Shown: positions 12,230-23,641 of the stretch, piece by piece
Position numbering within the stretch: the stretch's first letter is position 1
Layout: each line of letters starts with the position of its first letter
Assembly (NCBI GenBank): GCA_947069175.1
Contig: CAMTDV010000009.1
Coordinates: 10,487,663-10,551,662, forward strand
Source of the DNA: Scalesia atractyloides
Lineage: Eukaryota; Streptophyta; Magnoliopsida; Asterales; Asteraceae
Reading direction: 5' to 3'
DNA length: 64,000 bases
Translations under genes and position numbers: made by a program
Notes under the pieces: generated by a model
The model's input: the letters and a program-made list of their open reading frames with translations, nothing else
Told to the model about the DNA's origin: nothing
Databases searched by the model: none

Positions 12230-13560
12230 TCAATGTACGTTCCTTGTTAATGGTATTTATGCTTCTTGTTTATTTGATACTGGTGCCGATAACTGTTTTG
12301 TGTCGTTAGAATTCGAAAGACTTTTAAAATGTAAACGCGCTAAACTCCCAAAGACTTTCGATGTTGAAGTCGCCACTGGAAGAACTGTTACTGTTAACTT
12401 CGTCTTACGTGGTTGTACCCTCGATCTCAACAACCACATCTTCTCGATCCATCTCATACCTATGCAATTAGGTAGCTTCGATATCATAGTAGGAATGTAT
12501 TTTCTTCGTGAAAATCGTGCTGAAGTTGTTTGTTACGATAAGATGATTCGTTTTCCTCTTCCAAACGGTGATCAACTACATGTTTACGGTGAAACACCCT
12601 CAAAGAAGTTGATGCTTCTGTCATGTACCCAAGTGAGCAAGTATTTGCGCAAGCAATTCGTTGCATTCCTGGCCCACATCGTGAACCCGGAGAAGGAAAA
12701 CAAAACATGGAAAGTCGTACCCGTTGTTTGTGAATTTCCTAAAGTTTTTCCCGACGATTTACCTGGTTTACCCCCTACTCGTGATGTTGAATTCCGTATC
12801 GATCTAATCCCCGGTGCTACTCCCGTTGCTAAAGCTCCCTATCGCCTTGCACCATCTGAAATGCGCGATCTATCTAGCCAACTTTAGGAGCTTCTTGATA
12901 AAGGCTTTATACGCTCGAGCACTTCACCATGGGGCGCACCTGTTCTTTTTGTGAGAAAGAAAGATGGGACATTCCGAATGTACATCGATTATCATGAACT
13001 TAATAAGCTTACGATAAAGAACCGCTAACCTCTTCCCTGAATCGATGATTTGTTTGATCAGCTTCAAGGTGCTACTTGTTTTTCTTAGATGGATCTACGT
13101 TTCGGTTATCATCAATTACGTGTGCTAGAAGAAGATATTCCGAAAACCGCCTTTCGTACTCGTTATAGCCATTTTGAATTCGTGGTCATGCCTTTCGGAC
13201 TCACAAATGCACCTGCGGTCTTCATGGATTTGATGAACCGTGTGTGTAAAGCCTTCTTAGATCGTTTCGTCATTGTATTTATCGATGACATCCTTATCTA
13301 CTCGAAGTCGAGAGACGAACACGCGCGCCATCTCCGTTTAGTCCTCGAACTTCTTTAAGGAAATCGCCTTTATGCCAAGTTCTCTAAGTGTGAATTCTGG
13401 CTCGAAGAAGTCCAATTCCTTGGTCATATCGTTAACAGTCAAGGAATTCACGTTGACCCTGCAAAGATAGAAGCTGTAAAGGGTTGGATTACGCCGAAGA
13501 ATGCATCTGAAATCCGTTGTTTTCTTGGATTGGTGGGTTACTACCGTCGATTCATCGCCC
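12230..13560 (+). pseudogene. pol: Gypsy B pol, first half: protease and reverse transcriptase (broken)
   Basis: The aspartic protease motif FDTGA is at 12273-12287, in the same frame as the long stretch to 12887 that ends the protease domain (GSFDIIVGM) and begins RT (FPDDLPGLPP..VEFRIDLIPG). RT blocks follow: KGFIRSSTSPWGAPVLFV, FVVMPFGLTNAPAVF and the catalytic FIDD at 13278-13289, then FLGHIVNSQGI and FLGLVGYYRRFI. Stops interrupt it at 12885, about 13026 and 13085, and at 13356. A frameshift separates it from RNase H near 13610. Domain order is protease-RT-RNase H-integrase, as in Ty3/gypsy. Confidence 0.92.
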
Positions 13561-15535
13561 ACTTTTCAAAAATCGTCGTGCCTCTTACCTCTTTAACTCA
13601 TAAGGACAAGCCTTCTTTGGGATTACAAACAAGAGGAAGCCTTTCAAACCCTCAAGCGTATGCTATGCAACGCCCCTGTACTCGCTCTACCCGACGGAAA
13701 CGACGACTTTGTTGTTTATTGCGATGCCTCTAACCTAGGTCTGGGTTGTGTTCTTATGCAATGAGACAAGGTTATCGCGTATGCATCTCGACAACTCAAA
13801 ATTCACGAGAAGAACTACACTACCCACGATCTCGAGCACGGTGCAGTTGTTTTTGCATTAAAGATATGGCGACACTACCTTTACGGTACCAAGTGTACGG
13901 TCTTCACCGACCATAAGAGCTTACAACATATCTTTAATCAAAAGGAACTGAACATGCGCCAGCACAGATGGGTTGAACTTCTCAACGACTACGATTGTGA
14001 GATACGCTACCACCCTAGCAAAGCAAATGTCATAGCCGATGCTCTCAGCTGACGAAGCTATGTGTATAGTGTTCGTGACTCTCAAGCTTTGAATAACCTC
14101 AAAATTCTATTTCACTCTACCCAGTTTGCTTGTTTTAATGAGAATACCCTACAAGAAGAAATGAAATGTGGTGCCGAAACCCAGCTCGTAGTTAAACCAA
14201 ATGGCATTTATTATTATCTCGATCGTATTTGGATTCCTAGCCGTGATAACCTTCGAGAATTGCTAATGACCGAAGCTCATAAATCTCGATACTCCATTCA
14301 CCCCGGAGCCGACAAGATGTACCAGGACATTCGTCCTAAGTATTGGTGGCCGGGCATGAAAAAGGATATCGCTTTATATGTCTCGAAGTGCTTAACTTGT
14401 TCGAAAGTTAAAGCCAAGCATCAAAGGCCCTCTGGTTTGCTTGAACAACCCAAAATTCCGATGTGGAAGTGGGAGAGCATAGCCACGGACTTCGTTACGA
14501 AACTTCCTCGCACCTCCTCTGGTCACGATAGCATTTGGGTTATCGTTGATCGTCTTACTAAATCCGCTCACTTTATTGCCATACGAGAAGACTACAAGGT
14601 TGAACGATTGGCACAAATCTATACCGCCGGGTCATTTGTCGACACGGGACGCCTCGTGACATCATCTCTGACCGTGATGGTCGCTTTACCTCACGTCTCT
14701 GGGAGACTTTTCAATCCACTCTCGGTAATACGCTTAACCTCAGTACCGCTTTTCATCCTCAAATCGACGGTCAAACTGAGCGCACGATCCGCACCCTCGA
14801 AGACATGCTTGGTACGTGCATTATAGATTTTGGTGGTAATTGGGATACGCATTTACCTTTAGTAGAATTTTCGTACAATAACAGTTATCATACTAGTATT
14901 CAAATGGCACCTTTTTAGGCATTGTATGGAAGAAAATGCCGATCGCCTATTGCATGGCACGAGATCGGAGAAGCACAAATCACCGGTCCCGAGTTAATTC
15001 AAGAAACAACAGAAAAGATTCTCCAAATCAGAGACAACCTCTTGAAAGCTCGGAGTCGCCAAAAGATTTATGCTGATAAACGCCGCAAGCCCGTCAGTTC
15101 GAAGTGGGAGATCACGTTCTCTTAAAGGTTGCACCTTGGAAAGGAGTGATCCGTTTCGGAAAGAAAGGGAAACTAGCGCCACGATACGTGGGCCCCTTTA
15201 AAATTCTGGAAAGAATTGGCAAAGTGGCCTATCGACTCGAACTACCAGCAGAACTCAACAATATACATTCGACTTTCCACGTCTCAAACCTCAAGAAATG
15301 CCTAGCTGAAGAAAATCTTCATGTTCCACTCGAGGATTTGTATATGAACGAGACTCTTCACTTCGTGGAAAAGCCAGTAGAAATCTTGGACCGAGAGACC
15401 AAGAAACTTCGACGCTCTCGCATTCCTATTGTGAAAGTCTGGTGGGAAGGCAAACGCGGTGTCGAGTTCACTTGGGAACTGGAAAGTGATATGAAAGCTA
15501 AATATCCACACCTCTTTGTTACGGCCACTACTTAA
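13561..15535 (+). pseudogene. pol: Gypsy B pol, second half: RNase H, integrase, chromodomain-like tail (broken)
   Basis: RNase H is seen in VYCDASNLGLGCVL, AYASRQLKIHEKNY, TVFTDHKSLQHI and the PSKANVIADAL end. The integrase zinc domain (HPGADKMYQDI, CLTCSKVKAKH) and core (WESIATDF; ISDRDGRF in a shifted frame; DGQTERTIRTLEDML) follow, then VEFSYNNSYHTSIQMAPF. The C-terminal piece 15104-15535 holds GPFKILERIGKVAYRLELP and EFTWELESDMKAKYPHLF. Lesions: TGA at about 13762 (CGA expected from the A copy), TGA near 14050, a frameshift near 14636, TAG near 14917 and a frameshift near 15104. It resembles element A's pol throughout. Confidence 0.92.
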
Positions 15536-15552
15536 ATTTCGGGACGAAATTT

Positions 15553-15569
15553 CCTAAAGTAGGGAACAC
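15553..15569 (+). other. Polypurine tract of gypsy B
   Basis: CCTAAAGTAGGGAACAC ends directly at the 3' LTR. In A the equivalent reads CCTAAAGGAGGGGAGAC, so B's copy has pyrimidine interruptions and is probably weak. Confidence 0.8.
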
Positions 15570-15958
15570 TATAACAACTCGTATTTTCGTTGTTATCTTT
15601 TTCCGTTTATTTCATTTGTATCCGTCATTGAATATGAGATTTGATTAAGGAAATGGTTTACGTTTACTAAATGTATTTTGTCACAACTATATTACATCAA
15701 AACGCTTATTAAACGCAACGCTAATTCAACGCAATCACAAGTAACTATGTTACTTTAAGAGCCAAGTGTGTTATTATTTAATAAACGCTTGTGCCTTCGA
15801 CATCGCTTATCGCATCACATCGCAGCGCAGTTACTTATGTTAAGTTATGTTATTTTTGTGTTATGTGTCTTTATGATTTATGATTGTACTCGCTATCGCA
15901 ACGCTCTCACTCACACTAATCGCTAAACCGCATTATTTTATCATTTAAAACTCTTAAT
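15570..15958 (+). repeat. 3' LTR of gypsy B, left part
   Basis: Begins TATAACAACTCG, where a TG start is expected, so the terminal dinucleotide is mutated. It carries many CGCT/CGCA words (AACGCTTAT, AACGCAACGC). It breaks off at TTAAT where solo LTR D begins and resumes at 19576 (TTAACGCTTCGC). Confidence 0.85.
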
Positions 15959-16729
15959 TGTCACACCCCAACTTGCAGCGAAGGAAATTAATCCGGGATG
16001 CAACAGACACCTCTGGTACAAGCACATTGTTTATAAAGACACTACATTTTATTACTTACAAAACGTTGATTACATACTACATGTATGTTACAACTGCGTG
16101 TTCCCATGAACCACATAAGTCTTCTAAGTTGCATGCGTCTATATCAAGATTCGTTTACAAACACGTCTTGAACCACGTACATGGATCACATCAGTCTCAA
16201 GTTACCTAAAATGCATGTTAGTTTTGAAAAGGTCAGCTAAACGCTGCGTGAGTTCCACTAGTTTAATCGTTGTGTAACAACATGTGTTAACAAGTTTAAT
16301 TGCACTAGTCATAGTCACAATGACGGTCACAGTCATAGTCGGAGATGGAATTACACGAGAACACAAGTGAAACCTTGGCATGTGATAGTCACTCCGTGTC
16401 AGACAGACACATCATCGCACCAGGTCGTGTCACCGCAGACACTTCCCACCGGGCTGTGTCAAGACAGGCACGTCATCCCGGCAACTGAGTCATGTAAAGT
16501 TCAATGTTCCCCTGCAGTTATGTCTAATGACGTAACTAAATTCAGGACACGTGCAGTTGCGTAGTCACCGACACACAGTGTCACCCAAACACTGCCTGGA
16601 GCAACTGGGTCTGTCGGACCAATAGTACTATCCACTGCCCCGTAAGGCTTAAGTTAATCACTTGTAGAGGGGAGGTAGTTCGGGTGTTAGATAATTCACA
16701 TCATCACAAGTTGGTACAATTAACACAGT

Positions 16730-17045
16730 TTCGTAACATGCCAATCATCTCAGAAACAGTATCATAGTTTAAAAGTGGTGGAGTGAAACTTACTCCCAAG
16801 TTGGTGTAGTCAACACAGTTTTTAACATGCAAGTCCCCAGCAAACAGTAAAACAATTCAAAAGTGGGGAAGTGAAACTGACTCCCAAGTTGGGGCAAGGA
16901 TCATAGTTTGTAACAAGTTCATGTGTTAGGGAAGTGGCATTCCCTTCATAAGTTTGTGTAATCAACACAGTTTGTAACATGCATTCCACCCCAAGTAAAA
17001 CAATAAAACAATTAAAAGCGGGGTAGTGAAACTCACAGTACGAGT
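16730..17045. repeat. Degenerate tandem repeat, ~120-bp unit, in solo LTR D
   Basis: Three imperfect units share AGT(G/C)GGG..AGTGAAACT, CTCCCAAGTTGG, TCAACACAGTTT.TAACATGC and a run of AAACAATTAAAAG. Units begin near 16769, 16859 and 17015, with related text before the first. They lie downstream of D's minus-strand TATA. Confidence 0.7.
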
Positions 17046-18681
17046 AGTGATCTCAACGTAAGAGTGATCAAGCAACTGGATCCACTTTAATAACACCCAT
17101 GCACGTATGGATTCAAATCAGTATCTAAGCTGGTAATGGTTATAACTTGGATCTAGTTAGGAGTTTTTATTTACTACGGATTGAGTTTATAGGACATTGG
17201 TATGGTGATGGACGTTAGGGTATTATTAGTTTTCAGTTTGGCTTCCGGGCACCGATTCGCGTGCCAGCCACGATCAATAGTTTAACGTGTTCGGATAATG
17301 GTACGGGAATACCACTAATACCAACACGTGGTTATTCAAGAATGATTAACTTTTCATTAAGGAAGTTTGAGTGTTTGGGGAGTCTAAGTTGCCAAAATTT
17401 GAGTTTCCATTTTCACCGTCGGGAATTCTCCCGGATTGTCTTAGAGCATACCCATAGTGCCTAATTTGCCCGGGAATCTCCCGAAATACTCCCAGTGTTT
17501 CAACTATAGTATTTTTCGGGTTGGGTCAGTTCTCAGTTCTGGCAGGTTCGTTATATGGTAAACTGCCGAAATTACTTTAAAATAATCTATTTTTAATTCC
17601 ATAAATTCCCATTTAATCTATATTTTATATCAAAATCTTAAAATTTTAAATAAATCCATAAAAATCTGTGGATTATGGGAACAATTTCTGGGAATTTATT
17701 TTGTTAATTTACCTATTTAAAAAAAATATTTATAAAACTATTTTAACCACATAATTCCAAATAAATACCATCATTAGCTAAAAAAATCCAAAAAATTCCA
17801 GAACACCTTATACATGTCTAGGAACTTTTCATAAAATTTTGGGATTTTTTACGATTCCATTTCGGTGCGTTCCCGGCTACCGAAAACTCGCAAAAACACG
17901 GATTTTTAACCTAAATCAAAACTCAACCAATGGACTCCTAATTTTCCCAGATCATTCCCTATACATTCCTTAGTATCTCTGTAAAATTTGGTGATTTATT
18001 GAATCCTTTTGATATTCTCTCCGAAATTCCTTTGGTAAAATAGTTAAAAATTCACCAAATATCGTATAAAATTCCAAAAATTCTACAATTGTACGTGGAC
18101 CTTCCTGACAACACCCTACATTACCACATTAAATTTCAGCTCAATCCAAGTTACACGGATCAAGTTATAGGCAAAACAATTTTCTGCCTAGCCTAGATTC
18201 GGTTTTCAGATCATATACCTAGCGATTCTTTCGATTCCAAGCGTTTATCTTGATCCCAAAAGTGTGTAAAGGCTATATTCAGTACCTACACACCAAGTAC
18301 AATCCAAATATGCTAGAATTTAGATCAATCAAGCTTTAATTCATTGTTTTTCGGTTAATCGAATAGTTAAGCGATTTTTGTCGAATAAGAGTTGATTAGG
18401 GTATCAAACCCCATTGATTAGCAACCATGGCTGCCATATAACACCAGGGATATATGTGGTGTTCATATTCATCCCCAAAACATGTTTTAAAACTCCAAAA
18501 TTTATGGATTAAAAGGCGTTTTTTCGGCTAGAAATCATGTTTAATCAAGAAACCATGCTTGAAACCTTAATGATTTTAGTTAATACCTTTGATTTGAGTA
18601 GGTTTATGGATGAATTCAGCTAAAGAAGAAGAGTTGAGAGCAGGATTTTTGGGATTAAATTAAAAGAAAAAGAAAAAAAAA

Positions 18682-18695
18682 CTATATTTATAACC
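18682..18695 (-). promoter_or_regulatory. TATA box of solo LTR D
   Basis: GGTTATAAATATAG on the minus strand. GTACGCGCAAAACGGAG lies about 140-150 bases upstream on that strand (near 18834-18850), matching the arrangement in solo LTR C. Confidence 0.55.
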
Positions 18696-19675
18696 ATGTG
18701 GGGGGTGGCGGCATAGAGGTGGGCCCCTAGGGCCACCTCGTGCTTCGTTTTATGTGCGTAGGATGATGTTTATCTTCTAGATAAGCAATAGGTCGTTTCG
18801 GGTCCGGCGCGTGTTCTCAATTTGCGTGACGGACTCCGTTTTGCGCGTACTTAGTGTCAAAAGACTTGGTTTTAAAAATTATGCATAACCGTCTAAAATT
18901 CCGAACCCAGTTACGTTTTAATCATAAAAGTCTCGTTTGACATTCGTTTAAGTGTTTTTAAGCTTGATCGATCGTTCCTTACACATTTGGTTGCCTTATG
19001 TTATGTCCGGAACGAATGCGTTTCCCCAACCGGGAGCTGCTTCGTTTTGCGTGCCCGGGCTTTGATTATTTTCAAACCTTATGTCACAGTCTACGGCACA
19101 AAACTGAGTTGTTTTCTGGAACTCGGAATCTTAACTAAGGATACCGATAATCCAATAATCAACATTAAAGGTTTAATGCGCTGTTAAACGTCAAGTCTCC
19201 GTTAACACGTTGTTCAAGGCTAAGGATGCCAACCTCGCATTGCTGGTCCTTAGTAGTGTCATGTCAACCATGATGTGCTCTCGGATTCTTCCGAGACAGT
19301 ACATATATCGCTAGGCATAGCACACAAGTCATGTGTGTTTACTAATACTTATTCCCAGAGATTCACGACTTTGTCTTGTCATGTGGGTGACGCATAATGT
19401 CACTGTAATGTTTTTGTTAATTACTACGCATATAGTCCCATTATAGTCGGTGTATCATTTTCCAGAATTCGTATCATCACACATAATTACAACAATATCA
19501 CGATATAAATATCACGTCCGGTTACCACGGACTTGCACTAATCAAAGTTTACCGGGATTTTTCACAGTTGTCACATTAACGCTTCGCTAAAACGCTTAAC
19601 ATAACTATCTAATATGAACCGAATCGTCAAACGAACACCTGACGCGAAAATAACGAACAAAACTTGCCAAAAGGC

Positions 19676-19860
19676 CAAGTTCGCCTGAAGTTGGGTACCC
19701 CAACTTCGCTCGAACTTGACCAGGTTCCAAAAACCATCCACATTCAACAAGTTCGCTCGAACTTGCACACTTTCAAGCAGAACTGGCACAGTTCCCAAAC
19801 TTGTGCCAAGTTCGGCCGAACTTGGTCTCCATCAGCTCCATTTCTCCTCACCTATAAATA
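19676..19860 (+). promoter_or_regulatory. Gypsy B LTR promoter: palindrome cluster and TATA box
   Basis: Copies of the palindrome start near 19676 (CAAGTTCGCCTGAAGTTG), 19701 (CAACTTCGCTCGAACTTG), 19748, 19791 (diverged) and 19806. The last, CCAAGTTCGGCCGAACTTGG, is a perfect 20-base dyad. CTATAAATA follows at 19852-19860. A dyad cluster just upstream of TATA suggests a dimeric activator site or a repressor target. Confidence 0.65.
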
Positions 19861-20535
19861 CCCAGCACCTCCATTCATGCTCTCCATGCTGCAAGTTCGC
19901 CCGAAAGCTCCCAAAACCAAAACCTTTGATTTCCAAGTAAGAATCAACCCGTTTTTATGAAAACAACAACGTTTTACTACGATTTTGCACAAGGATTACC
20001 TTCGTTTTCATCAAAACTCTTCTGTTTATGAAAATATTCATCTCTTTCTACAAAACTTCTACTTTTCACTTCATCTACACTAAACGAGTGTATTTGGGCT
20101 TAGCTCGGCTCCCAAGCTAGAAATCTTGTGATTTCGGCTCACCAAGTGTTAGATCTGAGTAAAACCTTTTAAAACATGATATCTACACAAATTACGGACT
20201 AATGACGTATGTTTCGTTCACTATGAAGTGTAACGAGGCGTTGTCAAGCAAGATTTCAGATGCGAAGCACAAGGACGAAATCGTCACTTTACACAAACTG
20301 GAATAACCCGTACGAACCATTAAGTTCGCCGATTAGCCCGAGTTTCTGTAAAATGGCTAAACTCGCTCCCAAAAGACCTCTTCTAGCCTAGGTTTTGCTC
20401 AGTAGCTTAAGGTTGGAGGGATGGACACTCGATTTCCTCAGCAAACGACGCGAAAACGCACGATTTGGTGACCAAAACAATCAAGTTCGCTCCAAAAAGA
20501 GCAAGGTTGCTCGAAGTTGTCACCAGATTGGTGAC

Positions 20536-20794
20536 CAACTTCGGCCAAACTTGTCCAATTCTCAAGAATTTCAACCAAGTTCACCCAAACTTGTATAGTT
20601 TCCAAGGAAACTAGACAAGTTCGCCCGAACTTGTATCAACTCCAAGAACTTAGTCAAGTTCGCCCGAACTTGTACCTTTTTCTAAGAAAAGGTACCAAGT
20701 TCGCCCGAACTTGCACAATTCCATGGTATTTCAAGCAAGTTCGCCCGAACTTGTACCAAATCCAGGAGATTTGGTACAACTTCGCCCGAACTTG
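20536..20794 (+). repeat. Array of seven palindromes at 40-bp period with hairpin spacers
   Basis: Units start at 20536, 20576, 20616, 20655, 20696, 20736 and 20777 (spacings 40, 40, 39, 41, 40, 41). Four read CAAGTTCGCCCGAACTTG exactly; the outer ones have one to three changes. Most spacers are also inverted repeats: AATTCTCAAGAATT, AGTTTCCAAGGAAACT, GTACC-TTTT..AAAA-GGTAC, and GTACCAAAT..ATTTGGTAC. The array lies about 680 bases downstream of B's TATA, so it should be in the LTR transcript (R-U5). Confidence 0.9.
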
Positions 20795-21608
20795 TCCTCT
20801 GCTATTTCACGTTTCGACCGCTTACAGGCTGAACCGACGCTCCCTTCAATTCACATCAGATCCCATCTCCCTCTCTTAACTCACCAACTGTGAGTATACT
20901 TGAACCCTTTTACGCTTAAACGCACTTTGGGGTGTTACATACGTTCCTATAACAAATCACATCACACAACTCAAACGCTTACTCGCAACCCGCTGATACA
21001 TGATTATACGTGAAATTTGCTGAATTGTATGTGTTACTTTATTGCTAGTACGCCACCTTTAACATGATAGCTTGCTAGAGGTTGACCCGGCACCTGGAGG
21101 CCGGGGTTGTTAAGGCTCGCATTTTTATTTCGCATTTATTTTCTCTTTAGGACGCGGACACTTGTTCGCATGCCTCACACTCGCGGTTTGTTGGTTTACT
21201 TGAATCTAAGTAGTTACGTAGTTCACATCTCTTACGTATATCATGCGGTGTATGCTAAACGCTTTTATATATATTATGTACGCAAACCTGTATGCTCACC
21301 TTTACTTAATTGTATTGACTTTTATTTTAACGTATGTGACAGGTTGAGGATTTCCTACTGCTGCAATTGGATTAGGTTTATCTTAGAAAACTTATGTAAT
21401 AAAATCTAGGGTAGATCGGATTGGAATTTGTTTAAGAGATTATGTATTTCTGTTGACTATTTGCGGAATGTTTGTTGAATTGTATGGGAAATTTGACCTT
21501 TTAAATATTGTCGCTTAAATAGTGTTATGGAATTCTCTTGAACAATCTGATTCACCTAGTGCCACGCCCCGATGTTTCCGCCATTGGTCGGGGTGTGACA
21601 CCCACCAA

Positions 21609-23439
21609 GACTTAGCGTTGTTGGTTAATACGGTACCCATTAACGGGCAAAACACCACGCCAACCCTTTAACGATGCATGTTACTGGAACATTTTGTGAA
21701 AGTGTTAACGAGGAGAGGTGAAGAAATGGACCATCGGGGGCGTGCCATTCAAGGATAAAAAGAGCCGTTGGGGTTTGTTAGTTGTTGGGGTTGGGTACTT
21801 TTTTTTTTGAAAAGCTTTTTTATCTGTTTTGTGTAAAAACCCACATAACCAAATGAAAAATACAGAATCTCATACTTCTCATCACTCATTCAACATCTAT
21901 ACTCTCTCAAAGAAATCATGAACCCTTGGGGTCTAAGTAACCCGTATCTTTCAAACAGGCGGCCGAACCCGTTTTTTTTTGCATATACGCAACCAAACTC
22001 ATCCCCTTTGAATAATGCAAACAATCTTTCAAATCTTTTCGATCCAAGGTATTATGACCAAACAAATGTGTATCATCCTACTCTAGAAAGCTAACCGTCT
22101 CCAAACATGGAGTATGATTTCGAACTTAGCTCGATTCCGGAAACACAATTTCTTTCCAACACACAACCACCATCACCGACTCAAGTAACTGAACCCGAGT
22201 CATCACGCAAGATAAACGTGGTGGTAACAAGTGTGGCTCAAAGCGAACCGAAGAAGAACCGGTCAACAAGGTTGAGAAGAGGACGAGTGATGAGGAGTAC
22301 GCCTTAGCACAAGCGTGACTAAGACTCGATATTTGGTAATATATTTTTTTAACTTTATGTTTTATATATATTTTATTGTTCATACATTGTATTTTTTAGA
22401 CCTCCATACATGTGTGTGTATATATATTCTTAATAAAGAATAGTAAAAAAGGAAAACATTTTTGGAGGAGCGTTCGTGCCAAGTTCCATGAAGCGATGGG
22501 ATGAGAGGAGTACCGTGGAGTGTACAATTTTCAAGAAAATGGACGTTATGACTAAAAGAATCAACTCATTTAACGCGATCCACAATCGACTTGTTAATAG
22601 CCGCATGTGAGGAAGTAGAAAAAATGATGTGGATGTCGTGGTTGAGGCCAATGAGTTATTTAAAGCAATTCCTACAATGCACCCTTTGGGATGGAAATAA
22701 TTTGGGAATTTATTTGGAAATCCTCAAAATAACATTTAATTGAGACAATGCAATCAATCAAGTCGAAGCCCAAAAGGTCAAAAACCACATCATCCGTCAA
22801 GCCAAATCCTTTCAAAGCCACATCGAATGCTCATTAGCATATAAATCTCAATGATTTAGACTTGGATGATGAAACTGAAGACGAACCAGAGACGAACCAC
22901 TAGTTCCTCCTATGGGGAGAGACAAAAGCAAAGTGACACACAATAAATCTCGAGGTACACGAAAAACTGAAAAAACTTTGATTGTTGAAAGTTTAGACGA
23001 CAAAATTAACTGCCTAATCCGGTTTAGGGAAGACAAACAAATTGCGTAAGACCTTGCTTTCCTCAAAAAAGACTACTTAGTTTTATCTAAGCAAGATCGA
23101 GTGTTTTCGAGCAAAGGAAACAATAAATTCGTAAAAGTCTTTCGATTAGTGGTAAATTTTAATTCCTTTCTAGTGTTATGTTTAAAGTTTGTTTTATTTT
23201 ATGTCTTTTTTAATGTAACATTTATTGTGGTATTTAATTTAATGTTATTTTTAAAGTTTGTTTTACATTCTATTAAAAATATTTATAAAAAATGAATAAT
23301 CATTGTTAGATGATTACGGTTTAGTTAACTCACAACACCTAGTTAACAGAAAATTGTGTTAATGGCACTGTGCTAACACATTGATGTGACATCATTCTTT
23401 TAGTTAACGAAAAAGTGTATTAACCCACAACACATAGTC
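21609..23439 (+). mobile_element. Decayed PIF/Harbinger-type DNA element
   Basis: GACTTAGCGTTGTTGGTTAATAC (21609-21631) and the reverse complement of 23417-23439 agree at 18 or more of 23 positions, and weaker inverted similarity continues inward (GTTAAC-rich). The flanking triplets are CAA on the left and TAA on the right, close to the 3-bp TWA duplications of this superfamily. The element encloses a broken ORF1 of the Myb/trihelix type but no transposase. B's 3' LTR ends 8 bases to the left, so B was inserted at the edge of this element. Confidence 0.6.
21918..23080 (+). pseudogene. Harbinger ORF1-like Myb/SANT (trihelix) DNA-binding protein, broken
   Basis: The start at 21918 opens MNPWGLSNPYLSNRRPNPF. 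A stop at 22090 interrupts the frame, which continues SPNMEYDFELSSIPETQFL to a basic stretch KKNRSTRLRRGRV, then breaks. In another frame come EEYALAQAW (about 22285), and later HFWRSVRAKFHEAMG (about 22455) and EANELFKAIPTMHPFG (about 22650-22690). These match the order in plant Harbinger ORF1 proteins: an acidic/basic N-terminus, a Myb-like EEE.ALA.AW helix, FW..V...F, KW.....I..FN and EAL.LY....HPF. Such proteins bind element DNA alongside the transposase. The C-terminal part (DLDDETEDEPETN) is acidic. Several stops and frameshifts exclude function. Family assignment is from memory of the motif order. Confidence 0.6.
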
Positions 23440-23641
23440 TAACTGTCCTAAAAAATATTCTAAATATTTTAGATTTTTTAATACTGACTTTCCTGTTATA
23501 TTAAGCTAAATAATTATTAAAAGAGAAATTGGAAATACATACTTGAGTTGAAAGTAATTATTCTAATAAAAATAACTTTAGAATTTTATTGCGTTAAAAC
23601 ACTTTTGCTACAAATGTTCAAAGGACGTGGGGTGTTGGAAG

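Larger units (their letters stand above)
15959..19575 (-). mobile_element. Solo LTR D, reverse orientation, 3.6 kb
   Basis: On the minus strand it starts TGTGACAACTGTG and ends GTTGGGGTGTGACA. The flanks are TTAAT (15954-15958) and TTAAC (19576-19580), a 5-bp target duplication with one mismatch. The flanking DNA on both sides is B's 3' LTR, and its CGCTT-rich text continues across the gap. There is no gag or pol inside. A minus-strand TATA is at 18682-18695. At 3617 bp it is long for a plant LTR, so an unrecognised internal insertion is possible. The frames at 15958-16209 and 17261-17464 are not coding. Confidence 0.87.
6236..21600 (+). mobile_element. Gypsy element B (Tekay-type chromovirus), split by elements A, C and D
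   Basis: B has a 5' LTR end at 7302, a primer site at 7305, a long leader, broken gag and pol, a polypurine tract at 15553, and a 3' LTR of 15570-15958 plus 19576-21600. The 5' LTR is cut by A at 6235/6236, so its first part lies left of the window. Solo LTR C (8527-10811) splits the leader and solo LTR D (15959-19575) splits the 3' LTR. Without the insertions the 3' LTR is about 2.41 kb, close to A's. Pol reads as the same family as A. Every gene is broken. The bases after the 3' LTR (CCCAC, 21601-21605) are the expected target duplication, but the matching left copy is outside the window. Confidence 0.93.
19576..21600 (+). repeat. 3' LTR of gypsy B, right part
   Basis: Continues B's 3' LTR after solo LTR D and ends GGTCGGGGTGTGACA at 21600. 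It contains the U3 palindrome cluster and TATA (19676-19860) and the 40-bp hairpin array (20536-20794). From 20608 onward it is colinear with the 5' copy at 6236-7302. The 100-codon frame at 21107-21409 is not coding. Confidence 0.9.

Noticed and set aside
19664..19960. 98-codon frame in B's LTR
   Set aside because: It spans the promoter palindromes and TATA region; recurring VRSN/FARTC words come from the repeat.
20536..20794. CRISPR-like array: 18-bp repeats, ~22-bp spacers, regular period
   Set aside because: It lies in a plant retrotransposon LTR, is duplicated in the 5' LTR (6244-6461), the repeats are full palindromes, most spacers are self-complementary, and no cas-like gene is near.
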